Numbered from the stretch's first letter, positions 1 through 8,708 are shown. The stretch: DNA of 64,000 nt from CAZKVJ01 sp964556225 (GCA_964556225.1 CAZKVJ010000004.1:124001-188000); one strand, 5' to 3'. Notes: generated by a model from the letters alone, not told the origin. Made by a program: numbers and translations.

Positions 1-444
1 CGGGGCAAGGTCGGACCCGAGCTGGAGTCCCGACCGGAGACCTGGGCCAAGCTGTCGAAGCACTTCTTCGACACGTTCCCCCAGCTCGAGGGGGTTCGCT
101 TCACCCATGCGTGGGGCGGGGTCATCGACACCTGCAGCCGCTTCTGCGTCTTCTGGGGCAGGGCGATGGGTGGCCGGGTCGGCTACGCCCTCGGCTACAC
201 CGGGCTCGGCGTCGCCTCGGCCCGCTTCGGCGGCGAGGTGATGCTCGACCTGCTCGACGGGAAGCGATCGGTCGCCACCGAGACCTCCTTCGTGCGCGAC
301 AAGCCGCTGCCGTTCCCGCCCGAGCCGTTCAAGTTCCTCGGCATCCAGGCCACCCGCTGGTCGCTCGGCCATGAAGACCGCACCGGCAGGCGCAACCTGT
401 GGCTGCGCTTCCTCGATCGGTCCGGCCTCGGCTTCGACAGCTGA
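1..444 (+). CDS. FAD-dependent oxidoreductase, C-terminal part
   Basis: An open frame runs from the window edge to a stop at 442-444, giving the last 147 residues of a protein whose start lies upstream. The fragment holds a GGVIDT stretch followed by GRVGYALGYTGLGVASARFGGEVM, the substrate-facing end and C-terminal FAD-contacting helix pattern of DAO-family (glycine oxidase-like) flavoproteins. No N-terminal Rossmann GxGxxG can be checked because it is outside the window. The substrate is unknown. The gene lies just upstream of a CoA-transferase on the same strand, which may mean co-transcription. The family call is fairly safe; any specific reaction would be a guess. Confidence 0.7.
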   Translation, partial: RGKVGPELESRPETWAKLSKHFFDTFPQLEGVRFTHAWGGVIDTCSRFCVFWGRAMGGRVGYALGYTGLGVASARFGGEVMLDLLDGKRSVATETSFVRDKPLPFPPEPFKFLGIQATRWSLGHEDRTGRRNLWLRFLDRSGLGFDS

Positions 445-467
445 GCATCGCCCAGAAACGGATCACC

Positions 468-1763
468 GTGCACTCCGACGACCTCCTCGCCGCCCGCAAG
501 CTCGCACGACCCGAGGCCGTGCTCGACGTCGCCGGACGTCAGTCCGTCGACCTCATCGTCCCGATCTCCAACGGCGAACCGGTGCGCATCCTCGACATCT
601 ACGAGCAGCACGCCGACGAGCTCCGCTCCGTACGGGTCAACCAGATGCACGCCCTGCGCGATCGCCCGATGATGCACGGGGAGTTCGGCGACCGACTCCG
701 CCATGTGTCGTACTTCCTGTCCGACGTCACCCGCCCGTGCTTCCACGCCGGCACGGTCGACCTGGTGCCCAACCACTTCTCCGAGGTGTACGAGATCATG
801 CTGCGGCGCAGCCGCGACCCCGTGGTCGTCGCCGCCGTCTCACCACCGGACCGGCACGGAACCTTCTCACTCGGCGTCTGCGCTGACTACGTCGCCAGCT
901 TCATCGGCCGCGTCCCGTTCGTCGTCGAGGTCAACCCGAACATGCCGCGCACGTTCGGGCGGAACCAGATCCACGTCTCACAGGTGAGCGGGTGGATCGA
1001 GGGCGACGCTCCGCTCATCGAGGTCCCGCCCGCCGAACCCGACGAGCTCGACCACGCGATCGCCGCCCTGGTGGCCGAGCGGATCCCCGACGGGGTGACC
1101 ATCCAGACCGGCATCGGCGCGATCCCGAACGCGATCCTGGCCAGCCTGCGCGGGCACCGAGACCTGGGGATCCACACCGAGCTGCTGTCCGACGGGCTCA
1201 TCGACCTCGTCGAGATGGGGGTGGTGAACGGCATCCGCAAGCGCAACAACCGCACCAAGATGATCGGGACGTTCGCGCTGGGCACGAAGCGGCTCTACGA
1301 CTTCCTCGACGACAACGACATGATCGAGCTCTGGCCGGTTCGTTACGTGAACGATCCTCGCCGCCTGGCCGGAGAGCCGAACTTCGTGTCGATCAACGCC
1401 ACGCTGTCCGTGGACTTCCTCGGGCAGTGTGCGTCCGAGACGATCGGCGGGCGGTACTACTCCGGCTCCGGCGGTCAGGTCGACTTCGCCCGGGGCGCCA
1501 TGTACAGCGAGGGGGGCCAGGGCTTCGTGGTCCTGCGCAGCACCGCCCGCGATGGCACCGTCTCCAGGATCGTGCCCACCCTGGCGCCCGGCGACGTGGT
1601 CACGACGATGAAGAACACCGTCGACAAGGTGGTGACCGAGTTCGGTGTCGCCGAGCTGAGAGGCCGGAGCATCCGCGAGCGGGCCAAGGCGCTGATCGCC
1701 ATCGCCCACCCGGCGTTCCGTGACGAGCTGACCGCCGCCGCCCGGAAGATGGCCTATCTCTAG
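468..1763 (+). CDS. Acetyl-CoA hydrolase/transferase family protein (4-hydroxybutyrate CoA-transferase type)
   Basis: A 431-residue family I CoA-transferase. Enzymes of this family move CoA between acyl-CoA and a free acid through a glutamyl-CoA intermediate. The expected catalytic Glu is in SETIGG, followed by the conserved SGSGGQVDF glycine loop near residue 330. IPDGVTIQTGIGAIPNA is the conserved motif of the N-terminal half. I chose GTG at 468, 24 nt after the upstream gene, because the longer ATG start at 399 would overlap that gene by 46 nt; no clear Shine-Dalgarno supports either. Close relatives use acetate, butyrate or 4-hydroxybutyrate, and the sequence alone does not settle which. 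Confidence 0.8.
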   Translation: MHSDDLLAARKLARPEAVLDVAGRQSVDLIVPISNGEPVRILDIYEQHADELRSVRVNQMHALRDRPMMHGEFGDRLRHVSYFLSDVTRPCFHAGTVDLVPNHFSEVYEIMLRRSRDPVVVAAVSPPDRHGTFSLGVCADYVASFIGRVPFVVEVNPNMPRTFGRNQIHVSQVSGWIEGDAPLIEVPPAEPDELDHAIAALVAERIPDGVTIQTGIGAIPNAILASLRGHRDLGIHTELLSDGLIDLVEMGVVNGIRKRNNRTKMIGTFALGTKRLYDFLDDNDMIELWPVRYVNDPRRLAGEPNFVSINATLSVDFLGQCASETIGGRYYSGSGGQVDFARGAMYSEGGQGFVVLRSTARDGTVSRIVPTLAPGDVVTTMKNTVDKVVTEFGVAELRGRSIRERAKALIAIAHPAFRDELTAAARKMAYL

Positions 1764-1782
1764 CGTCTCGAGCGCCACCGAA

Positions 1783-1813
1783 CCCCGCCCCCTCCCGTTC
1801 GAGGGGGGTGGGG
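1783..1813. terminator. Bidirectional GC-rich hairpin between convergent genes
   Basis: CCCC-G-CCCCCTC pairs with GAGGGGG-GT-GGGG across the loop CCGTTC. It lies in the 63-base gap between the stops of the CoA-transferase and the debranching enzyme. There is no clear T-tract. The loop-proximal sequence TCCCGTTCGAGGGG recurs at 39754-39767 after moeA. Confidence 0.55.
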
Positions 1814-1826
1814 ATCCGCGAGGGGG

Positions 1827-3836
1827 TCAGGTGGCGCGGCGGCGCACGAGGACCACCAGCGAGCGGGGGGCCAGGTGGTAGGTGTCGCCGCTCACCGGCG
1901 GCTCAGCGCCGGGCTCGGCGACGTCGGCGGGTGACCGCAGTGCCGTGTCGGCGATCCGCCACCACGGCCCAGCCTCGGGAAGGTGGAACGTGAGCGGCTC
2001 CCACCAGGCGTTCACGATCACGTACAGGTCGTCGTCGCCCACCGGCGCGCCGCGCAGGAGCCAGGCGAGGGAGCGGGACTCGAACGACAGGTCCGGCGGG
2101 CCGCTGACCCCGTGGAACGTGACGTCCTCTCCCCACGGCCGGCCGCGGTCGATCGACGGATGGGCCCGCCGCTGGGCGATCATCGTGCGCACGAAGCGGC
2201 GCAGGTCGCCCCACTCCCTGGCCCGCCCCCAGTCGATCCAGGTGAGCGGGTTGTCCTGGTTGTAGGGGTTGTTGTTCCCACGCTGGGTCTGGGCGATCTC
2301 GTCGCCGAGCATCAGCATCGGGGTGCCGCTCGAGAGCAGCAGCAGCCCGATCAGGTTGCGCATCTGCTGGCGGCGCAGCGCCACCACCTCGGCCGGGGCG
2401 CCGTCGTCACCCTCCCAGCCGCAGTTCCAGGAGCGGTTGTGGTCCGTGCCGTCGGTGTTCCCGTGCCCGTTCGCCTCGTTGTGCTTGTGGTCGTAGGCGA
2501 CCAGGTCGTGGAGCGTGAACCCGTCGTGGCAGGTGACGAAGTTGACGCTGTCGCGCGGCCGGCCGGGGAACAGGTCGGGACTCCCCTGGACCCGCTGCAC
2601 GAGCGCCGCGACCATGCCCGGCTCCCCGCGCACGAAGCTGCGCACGTCGTCGCGGAACCGCCCGTTCCACTGCGCCCACCCTCGGCCCGGGAACGACTCG
2701 CCGACCTGGTAGGCGGACAGGTCCCACGGCTCGGCGATGAGGCGCAGCCCCCTGGCCTCGGCCAGCGCGGAGATGGCGTCGAGCAGCTCGGAGCGGGCCT
2801 GGAGGTTGCCATGCAGGTCACGCCCGAGGATGGTCGCCAGATCGAAGCGGAACCCGTCGACACCGAGGTCGGCGAAGCGCTCCAGCGTGCCGAGCACGAG
2901 CGCCCCGGCCGCCGGGTGCGCGGCGCGCAGGATGTTGCCGCACCCCGCGTCGTCGCGGTAGCCCCCGCCGGGGCGGAGCGCGTAGTACGAGGCGTTGTCG
3001 ATGCCCCGCAACGAGTAGGTCGGACCGTGCACGCCGTCCTCTCCGGTGTGGTTGTAGACCACGTCGACGAGCACCTCGATGCCCTCCTCGTGGCATCGGT
3101 CCACCAGCCGGCGGAGCTCGTCGTCGGGGTCGGGTCCGGCGACGTACCGGTCGTTCAGCGCACCGAACACGTGCGGCATGTAGCCCCAGTAGTTACCCTC
3201 CGCCGGATCGAGCTGGTGGATGGGCAGCAGCTCGATCGCGTCGGCACCCAGGTCGCGCAGGTACGGGACGAGCTCGCCCAGCCCCGCGAACGTGCCCCGG
3301 CGGCCCTCGGCGACACCGCTCGACGGCTGCATCGTCGCCCCCCGCACGTGCGCCTCGACGATCACCGGTGCCGGCGCCCGCCCGCCCGGGCGGTCGAGTG
3401 GGCGCACCGTGCTCACCCGAGCAACCTGCGGGTCGGGCAGCACCCCGAACAACGACCGGCCGAGCGTGTCACTGCCATGGATCCGGGCCAGGTCCCGGTC
3501 GTGCGAGGGCGGCACCCACACCCGGACGGCCCACGGGTCCACCAAGAGCTTGGCGGGGTCGAACCGATGCCCTGCGGACGGCGCCCACCGTCCGGCGACG
3601 CGGTATCCGTAGAGGTCGGCGTCGCCGACATCGGCCAGCGGCAGCCGCAGCGTCCATCGGTCGCCGTCGCGGTGCAGGCGTCGCTCGACGACGGGCGTGA
3701 ACGGGTCGCGGCGGTGGCACACCACCAGCTGCACGGCGTCGGCGTGATGGCTCCACAGCGCCAGCTCCCAGGCGGCCTCGGCGGCGTTCCAGCGCGCTCC
3801 CCACCACGTGCCCTGCAGCCCGCCGACGCCGTCCAT
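1827..3836 (-). CDS. glgX: Glycogen debranching enzyme / isoamylase (GlgX type)
   Basis: A 669-residue GH13 alpha-1,6-glucosidase acting on branch points of glycogen or limit dextrins. An N-terminal CBM48-like beta-sandwich (WNAAEAAWELALWSHHADAVQLVV) is followed by the (beta/alpha)8 barrel with its four conserved regions: DVVYNHTGE (region I), GFRFDLA with the Asp nucleophile (II), AEPWD with the acid/base Glu (III) and CHDGFTLHD with the stabilising Asp (IV). MLGDEIAQTQRGNNNPYNQDN is the usual GlgX signature. ATG at 3836 is taken as the start; an in-frame GTG at 3854 is possible and neither has a strong Shine-Dalgarno. No other glg gene is nearby, so the gene looks stand-alone. Confidence 0.9.
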   Translation of the reverse strand: MDGVGGLQGTWWGARWNAAEAAWELALWSHHADAVQLVVCHRRDPFTPVVERRLHRDGDRWTLRLPLADVGDADLYGYRVAGRWAPSAGHRFDPAKLLVDPWAVRVWVPPSHDRDLARIHGSDTLGRSLFGVLPDPQVARVSTVRPLDRPGGRAPAPVIVEAHVRGATMQPSSGVAEGRRGTFAGLGELVPYLRDLGADAIELLPIHQLDPAEGNYWGYMPHVFGALNDRYVAGPDPDDELRRLVDRCHEEGIEVLVDVVYNHTGEDGVHGPTYSLRGIDNASYYALRPGGGYRDDAGCGNILRAAHPAAGALVLGTLERFADLGVDGFRFDLATILGRDLHGNLQARSELLDAISALAEARGLRLIAEPWDLSAYQVGESFPGRGWAQWNGRFRDDVRSFVRGEPGMVAALVQRVQGSPDLFPGRPRDSVNFVTCHDGFTLHDLVAYDHKHNEANGHGNTDGTDHNRSWNCGWEGDDGAPAEVVALRRQQMRNLIGLLLLSSGTPMLMLGDEIAQTQRGNNNPYNQDNPLTWIDWGRAREWGDLRRFVRTMIAQRRAHPSIDRGRPWGEDVTFHGVSGPPDLSFESRSLAWLLRGAPVGDDDLYVIVNAWWEPLTFHLPEAGPWWRIADTALRSPADVAEPGAEPPVSGDTYHLAPRSLVVLVRRRAT

Positions 3837-3903
3837 CGTCGACCAGCCTTGCACCGCGCCACGCCGGCCACCACCTTGGGGCGGCAGCGGGCCACAACCC
3901 CTC

Positions 3904-3909
3904 TACGCT
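3904..3909 (+). promoter_or_regulatory. -10 hexamer TACGCT, leaderless start of coxD-like gene
   Basis: TACGCT ends 8 nt before ATG 3918. There is no Shine-Dalgarno, so transcription would begin at or next to the start codon. Confidence 0.45.
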
Positions 3910-3917
3910 GCACACCG

Positions 3918-4883
3918 ATGTCCTTCCCGCCGCCGCGCCCCGATGCAACCAGCCGCGACGACCTCGATCCGGACCAGCTCGACGTCGCCCGGGTCGACGC
4001 CGCCCTGCGCGCCCACGGCTACCTCCCCGACGTCGGTCTGGCGACGGCGGTCTTCCTCGCCGTCACGCTGCGGCGGCCGCTGCTGCTCGAGGGCGAGGCC
4101 GGCGTCGGAAAGACGGAGGTCGCGAAGGTCCTGGCCCGCTGGAGTGGTGGCGAGCTGATCCGGCTCCAGTGCTACGAGGGCATCGACGCCGCCCAGGCCG
4201 TGTACGACTGGGACTACGCGCGCCAGCTGCTGCACCTGCGCACCGCCGAGGCCACTGGGGAGGCCGCCGCGCTCGGCACCGACGAGCTCGAGCACCAGCT
4301 CTACCACGAGCGGTTCCTGCTGAAGCGGGCGCTCCTGCGAGCGATCGACCAGCACGACGGACCACCACCCGTGCTGCTGATCGACGAGGTCGACCGGGCC
4401 GACGACGAGTTCGAGGCCTACCTGCTCGAGGTGCTCTCGGACTTCCAGATCACCGTCCCCGAGCTGGGGACCTTCCGGGCCGGCGACCCACCGATCGTCG
4501 TGCTCACCTCGAACCGCACCCGTGACGTGCACGACGCCTTGAAGCGACGCTGCCTCTACCACTGGGTCGAACACCCTGCGTTCGAGCGCGAGGTCGACAT
4601 CGTCCGGCTGCGGGTGCCCGAGGCCAGCGAGACGCTGGCCCGCCAGGTGGCCGCGGCCGTCGAGGGGCTGCGCGGCCTCCATCTGTACAAGCCGCCGGGC
4701 GTGGCGGAGACCATCGACTGGGCGACGGCGCTCGGGCGCCTCGGCGTCAGCGAGCTGACCGACGACATGGTCGAGGCCACCCTCGGCACGGTGCTGAAGT
4801 ACCGCGAGGACCAGGAGCGGGTCCGCCAGCACGGCGTCGCCGACCTGGTGAAGCACGCGTTCGAGCGCGGCCTCGTCGGCTGA
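3918..4883 (+). CDS. coxD: MoxR-type AAA+ ATPase, CoxD-like
   Basis: A 321-residue MoxR-family AAA+ ATPase with Walker A GEAGVGKT at residues 59-66, Walker B VLLIDEVD at 152-159, and a sensor-1 Asn in VVLTSNRTRD. In carboxydotrophs CoxD partners the von Willebrand protein CoxE to build the sulphurated copper-molybdenum site of CO dehydrogenase; other MoxR/VWA pairs mature different metalloenzymes. The next gene encodes the VWA partner only 5 nt downstream, and XdhC/CoxI and CoxG genes follow, which is why I prefer CoxD over a generic MoxR. The ATG is preceded by a -10-like TACGCT instead of a ribosome-binding site. Confidence 0.8.
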   Translation: MSFPPPRPDATSRDDLDPDQLDVARVDAALRAHGYLPDVGLATAVFLAVTLRRPLLLEGEAGVGKTEVAKVLARWSGGELIRLQCYEGIDAAQAVYDWDYARQLLHLRTAEATGEAAALGTDELEHQLYHERFLLKRALLRAIDQHDGPPPVLLIDEVDRADDEFEAYLLEVLSDFQITVPELGTFRAGDPPIVVLTSNRTRDVHDALKRRCLYHWVEHPAFEREVDIVRLRVPEASETLARQVAAAVEGLRGLHLYKPPGVAETIDWATALGRLGVSELTDDMVEATLGTVLKYREDQERVRQHGVADLVKHAFERGLVG

Positions 4884-4888
4884 GACGG

Positions 4889-6067
4889 ATGGACATCGAC
4901 ACCCGGCGCACCCCACGCGACCTCGCCGCCGCCGAGGCGCTGAGCGTCGCGTTCTGCCGGCTCCTGCGCGGCGCTGGCCTCTCGGTCCCCATCGGGTGCA
5001 TCCTCACCTTCACCGAAGCGCTCGGCGCGGTGGGCATCGAGCGCCGGGACAGCGTGTACTGGGCGGGCCGGACCACCCTCGTCCGCCGGCCCGAGGACCT
5101 CCCGGTCTACGACCGGGCCTTCGCTGCGTTCTGGGAGCGTCGCCCGGGCGTCTCGCGTGCCGACGAGGAGGTGCTCCAGACCCTGACGTTGATCCTCGAC
5201 GACGACCTCGACGGCGCAGGCGACGACGACGACCCGGCCGAGCGCGACGACGACCCGTCGATCACGCTGCGCTTCTCCGCCGTCGAGGTCCTGCGGCACA
5301 AGGACTTCAGCGAGTGCTCGCTCGACGAGCTCGTCGAGGCCCAGCAGCTGATGTCCCGGCTGCGCTTCGCCGGTCCGCCCCGCCGCTCGTACCGGCTCCG
5401 GCCCACCCACCGGGCCGGGCGCCGCCCCGACGTGCGCCGGACGGTCCGGGCCTCGCTGCGCGCCGGCGGCGAGCCCGTTCGCCGGCTCCACCGTGAGCCG
5501 GGGGAGCGGATGCGCCGGCTGGTGCTGGTGCTCGACGTCTCGGGGTCGATGGAGCCCTACGCCCGCGCCCTGCTGCGCTTCGTCCACGCCGCGGTGGCGG
5601 GACGCCAGCGCGTCGAGGCGTTCGCGCTCGGGACCCGCCTCACCCGCATGACCAAGGAGCTGACCACCCGCGATCCCGACAAGGCGCTGCGCCAGGCGAC
5701 CGATCGGGTCCTCGACTGGAGCGGCGGCACCCGCCTCGGAGCAGGGCTGCGCCAGTTCAACGACGAGTGGGGGATGCGCGGCATGGCCCGCGGTGCGGTG
5801 GTCGTCATCCTCTCGGACGGCTGGGATCGGGGCGACCCCGACGTGCTGGCCGAGCAGATGCAGCGGCTCCACCGCGTCGCCCACCGGGTGGTGTGGGTGA
5901 ACCCCCTCAAGGTGACACCGGGCTATGCCCCGCTGGCCCGTGGCATGGCGGCGGCGCTGCCGTATGTTGACGATTTCGTGGAGGGTCACTCCGTGGCAGC
6001 GATGGAGCAGCTGGCCCGGGTGATCTCCGGACCGCGAGGAGGTGCCGATGCGCGAGCTCTTGGATGA
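4889..6067 (+). CDS. coxE: VWA-domain protein, CoxE-like
   Basis: A 392-residue CoxE-family protein. The C-terminal half is a von Willebrand A domain whose MIDAS metal site begins with DVSGS near residue 215; the acidic middle (DDDLDGAGDDDDPAERDDD) and the RLRFAGPPRRSYRLRP segment precede it, as usual in CoxE. Downstream motifs (SGGTRLGAGL, LSDGWDRGD) are the remaining MIDAS loops. It probably works as a complex with the MoxR ATPase immediately upstream during cofactor insertion into a molybdenum hydroxylase. Its 3' end overlaps the following xdhC-family gene by 20 nt, implying translational coupling. Confidence 0.82.
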   Translation: MDIDTRRTPRDLAAAEALSVAFCRLLRGAGLSVPIGCILTFTEALGAVGIERRDSVYWAGRTTLVRRPEDLPVYDRAFAAFWERRPGVSRADEEVLQTLTLILDDDLDGAGDDDDPAERDDDPSITLRFSAVEVLRHKDFSECSLDELVEAQQLMSRLRFAGPPRRSYRLRPTHRAGRRPDVRRTVRASLRAGGEPVRRLHREPGERMRRLVLVLDVSGSMEPYARALLRFVHAAVAGRQRVEAFALGTRLTRMTKELTTRDPDKALRQATDRVLDWSGGTRLGAGLRQFNDEWGMRGMARGAVVVILSDGWDRGDPDVLAEQMQRLHRVAHRVVWVNPLKVTPGYAPLARGMAAALPYVDDFVEGHSVAAMEQLARVISGPRGGADARALG

Positions 6068-6365
6068 CATCGACCGCTGGCGAGCCGCCGGTAAGCGAGT
6101 GGCGCTGGCCCGCGTCGTCGACATCGACGGCTCCGGACCCCGGGATCCGGGTGCGGCGATGGCCGTCAGCGAGGACGGCGAGGTCGCCGGCTCGGTCAGC
6201 GGCGGGTGCGTCGAGGGAGCGGTCGTCTCGGAGGCCCTGGCGATCCTCCACGGCACCCACGCGCCACGGGTCGTCACGTTCGGCTACAGCGACGACGAGG
6301 CGTTCGCGGTGGGGCTCACGTGCGGCGGGACCATCCACCTGTTCATCGAGCCCCTCGAGTGGTGA
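6048..6365 (+). CDS. XdhC/CoxI family protein, short N-terminal-domain form
   Basis: A 105-residue protein consisting only of the XdhC_CoxI domain, with GSVSGGCVEGAV in the middle and GLTCGGTI near the end. Family members bind and sulphurate the molybdenum cofactor before insertion into xanthine or CO dehydrogenases. Full-length XdhC carries a second Rossmann domain; here that domain is in the next gene, 4 nt away. ATG 6048 is chosen over GTG 6042 because GAGGAGG at 6036-6042 is correctly spaced for it. The start lies inside the end of coxE. The domain call is strong; the exact partner enzyme is unknown. Confidence 0.8.
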   Translation: MRELLDDIDRWRAAGKRVALARVVDIDGSGPRDPGAAMAVSEDGEVAGSVSGGCVEGAVVSEALAILHGTHAPRVVTFGYSDDEAFAVGLTCGGTIHLFIEPLEW

Positions 6366-6369
6366 GCAG

Positions 6370-7203
6370 ATGACCATCTACGAGCTGCTCCGAGACCGCC
6401 TGCGGGCGCACCAGCCGACGGCGCTGGCATCGGTGATCGACGGACCGCACGTCGGTGCGGCGATGCTGGTGGCACCGGACCTCGACCCCGTCGGCGGTCT
6501 CGGCCACCCGGAGCTCGACCGCGTCGTCTCCCGCGACGCGCTGGGAGAGCTCGAGGCGGCGCGCACCGGGGTTCGGCACTACGGCCCTGAGGGCCAGGCC
6601 ACCCCGGAGGACCTCGCCGGCACGCCCACGGTGCGGGTGTTCGTCGAGAGCTTCGCGCCGCCGCCCCAGATGTGGATCTTCGGCGCCGTCGACTTCACGG
6701 CTGCCCTCGCCCGCGTGGCCAAGGTGCTGGGGTACCGGGTCACGGTCTGTGATGCCCGTGAGGTCTTCGCCACCCGGCGCCGGTTCCCGATGGCCGACGA
6801 GGTGGTCGTCTCGTGGCCCGGGCCGGTGTTCGCCGAGCGGGGCGCCACGCTCGGACGCCGCGACGCGGTGTGCATCCTCACCCACGACCCGAAGTTCGAC
6901 GTCCCGGCGGTGCAGGGCGCGCTCGCCACGAAGGTCGGCTACATCGGGGTGATGGGGAGCCGGGCCACTCATGCCAAGCGCCTCGAGCGCCTGGCGGACG
7001 TGGGCATCGTCGACCCGGCTGCGCTGGCTCGACTGCGATCACCGATCGGGCTCGACCTCGGTGCTCGCACTCCTGAGGAGACGGCGATCTCGATCTGCGG
7101 GGAGATCATCGCGTCGCACACCGGGCGCGCCGCCCGATCGCTCAGCGAGACGGACGGGCCGATCCACGCCCGGCCCGGCGCTCAGCCGGTCGGGCTGGCA
7201 TAG
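6370..7203 (+). CDS. XdhC family protein with Rossmann domain
   Basis: A 277-residue XdhC-family protein. The first 90 residues resemble a degenerate XdhC_CoxI domain lacking the GGC motif. From about residue 96 there is an XdhC_C Rossmann domain: WIFGAVDFTAALARVAKVLGYRVTVCDAR, then TVCD, ILTHDPKFD and YIGVMGSR, and a C-terminal PIGLDLGARTPEETAISICGEIIA that matches XdhC/CoxF. It starts 4 nt after the short XdhC gene, so the two probably form a two-subunit version of a CoxI/XdhC maturase. Its last 22 nt overlap the convergent nlpC gene. It is probably cytoplasmic, acting with MocA-like and CoxD/E proteins on a molybdenum hydroxylase. Confidence 0.82.
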   Translation: MTIYELLRDRLRAHQPTALASVIDGPHVGAAMLVAPDLDPVGGLGHPELDRVVSRDALGELEAARTGVRHYGPEGQATPEDLAGTPTVRVFVESFAPPPQMWIFGAVDFTAALARVAKVLGYRVTVCDAREVFATRRRFPMADEVVVSWPGPVFAERGATLGRRDAVCILTHDPKFDVPAVQGALATKVGYIGVMGSRATHAKRLERLADVGIVDPAALARLRSPIGLDLGARTPEETAISICGEIIASHTGRAARSLSETDGPIHARPGAQPVGLA

Positions 7204-7886
7204 CGCAGCCGGCTGACCCGCTGCGCCGAGAGCATCTCGACCCGCACCTGCGTGCCGGTGTACGGCGAGTGCACCACGGCGCCGGGCACGCCCAGGTACA
7301 TCATCACGTGTCCGGGGTACTGGACGAGGTCGCCGGCCATCGCCGTCGAGACGTCGCGGCGAGCTCCGAAGCGGATCTGGTCGCCGCTGTTGCGCGGCAG
7401 CTCGACGCCGGCGGCCTGCCAGGCGTAGCTGGTGAAGCCCGAGCAGTCGAACCCCCCCTCCGGGGTGCGCCCCATGCTTCGGTAGCGGACCCCGAGCTGG
7501 GCCAGGCCGGTCATCAGCGCCGTCTGCTTCTGGACGGTGGTCGCGGCCCAGGCGTCGCGCAGCATCGAGGCCGGGATGCCCAGCCGCGCGGCCACCGCCG
7601 TGGCGAGATCGGACCGCAGCGCCACGTACTGGGCGTTGGCTCGGGCGTCGCCGGTACGCGTGTAGCGGTTCAGGCTCTGCAGCGCCGTGGCGGCGACGGA
7701 TGCGACGGGATCGGCCAGTCGGGCCGACGGCGTCGACTCGGCCGCGGGACGGCTGAGCGGGCTCGCCTGGGCAGGCACCGCGACGCCCAACGACGCCAGC
7801 ACCGCGCCGGCGGCAAGGGCGGCGACCGCCACGGGGCGGCCGCGCCACCGGTGTGAGCCGGCCGTGCCGGCGGGTTCAGAACTCAC
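7182..7886 (-). CDS. Secreted NlpC/P60 peptidoglycan hydrolase
   Basis: A 234-residue exported cell-wall hydrolase. An N-terminal signal segment (RPVAVAALAAGAVLASLGVAVPAQA) ends in an AxA cleavage site near residue 42. The C-terminal NlpC/P60 domain carries the catalytic Cys in GGFDCSGFTSYAW and the His in GHVMMYLG; the fold cleaves D-gamma-Glu-diamino acid links in stem peptides. GTG 7886 is chosen because longer starts add an Arg/His-rich stretch before the signal. The gene is antisense to, and breaks up, the cox-type accessory cluster, overlapping the upstream xdhC gene by 22 nt. A promoter at 8015-8042 leaves a leader of about 120 nt. Confidence 0.85.
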   Translation of the reverse strand: MSSEPAGTAGSHRWRGRPVAVAALAAGAVLASLGVAVPAQASPLSRPAAESTPSARLADPVASVAATALQSLNRYTRTGDARANAQYVALRSDLATAVAARLGIPASMLRDAWAATTVQKQTALMTGLAQLGVRYRSMGRTPEGGFDCSGFTSYAWQAAGVELPRNSGDQIRFGARRDVSTAMAGDLVQYPGHVMMYLGVPGAVVHSPYTGTQVRVEMLSAQRVSRLRYASPTG

Positions 7887-8014
7887 GTGTCGAAGACCTC
7901 GGTGTCGGAGATGTCGAAGAGCGCCCGCTCCACACACCCCGCCGCGCCGTACGAGAGCGCCACGACATGTCGTCGCCGAGCCGGAACCGTGGCTCGTGTT
8001 GCGACGGCCGACAA

Positions 8015-8042
8015 GTTATCGCAATGAAATCGAAATCTTCAA
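8015..8042 (-). promoter_or_regulatory. Candidate promoter of nlpC gene (TTGAAG-N16-GATAAC)
   Basis: On the minus strand TTGAAG (8037-8042) and GATAAC (8015-8020) are separated by 16 nt in an A+T-richer patch of the 213-base divergent gap. The predicted transcript has a leader of about 120 nt with small inverted repeats but no riboswitch I can recognise. Next to it, GTCACGGTTCCGTCACC contains a direct repeat of GTCAC. Confidence 0.4.
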
Positions 8043-8099
8043 CCGGAGCGTCACGGTTCCGTCACCTATCTGTCATCTCAGCCGGGGCACGCTGCGGTG

Positions 8100-8708
8100 A
8101 TGGGACCCGGCCACCGTCGCGAGGATCATGGCGCCGGCGCCGGCCCGACCCCGCCTGCCGACACGGTAGGTGTTCTTCTGGCCGCTGGGGGTGGTATCCG
8201 CTTCAGGGGGTCGACCCACAAGCTGCTGGCACCGCTCGGCGACAGCACGGTGGCCGGCCGGTCGCTCGACACCGCCCGGCGCGCCGGGTTCGCCCACCTG
8301 GTGGTGGTGACGGGCGCGGTCGCGCTCGAGCTCCCCGCCGACGTGGTCGAGGTCACCAACCCCCACTGGGCCAGCGGCCTGGCCACGTCCCTGCAGGCGG
8401 CCATCGCCCACGCCAGCGCACTCGGGGCGGCGGCCGTGGTGGTCGGCCTGGCCGACCAGCCCTTCGTGACGGTGTCGGCCTGGCGGGCGGTCGCAGCGTC
8501 GCCGGCACCGATCGCCGTGGCCACCTACGATGGCGTTCGGGGCAACCCGGTCCGTCTCGGCGCGCCGACCTGGCCACTGCTGCCGGCCGCCGGCGACGAG
8601 GGCGCCCGAGCACTCATCCGCGTTCGACCGGAGCTGGTCCAAGAGGTACCGTGCGCCGGGCACCCCACCGACATCGACACCACGGAGGATCTGGCTCGAT
8701 GGAGCTGA
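8100..8708 (+). CDS. mocA: MobA/MocA-like nucleotidyltransferase
   Basis: A 202-residue NTP-transferase of the MobA/MocA group. The N-terminal signature VLLAAGGGIRFRGSTHKLLAPLG binds the nucleotide, and the metal-binding Asp is in GLADQPFV. MocA adds CMP, and MobA GMP, to the molybdenum cofactor; MocA-type proteins serve xanthine and CO dehydrogenases, which use the cytosine dinucleotide form. Canonical enzymes have LAAGxSxRMGxxK; here the motif has GGGIRFRGSTHK, with the Lys retained. The last 10 nt overlap coxG. CofC-like or CTP-dependent relatives cannot be excluded, but the cox context favours MocA. Confidence 0.72.
   Translation: MGPGHRREDHGAGAGPTPPADTVGVLLAAGGGIRFRGSTHKLLAPLGDSTVAGRSLDTARRAGFAHLVVVTGAVALELPADVVEVTNPHWASGLATSLQAAIAHASALGAAAVVVGLADQPFVTVSAWRAVAASPAPIAVATYDGVRGNPVRLGAPTWPLLPAAGDEGARALIRVRPELVQEVPCAGHPTDIDTTEDLARWS

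Noticed and set aside
1983..3917. A long plus-strand frame upstream of the coxD-like gene
   Set aside because: It is antisense to glgX and has shadow-frame composition; MoxR similarity starts only at the ATG at 3918.
7887..8099. Possible c-di-AMP (ydaO-type) riboswitch before the nlpC gene
   Set aside because: Such riboswitches often precede actinobacterial wall hydrolases, and the leader is about 120 nt, but I could not find the conserved core; only short inverted repeats are visible. A covariance-model search would decide.
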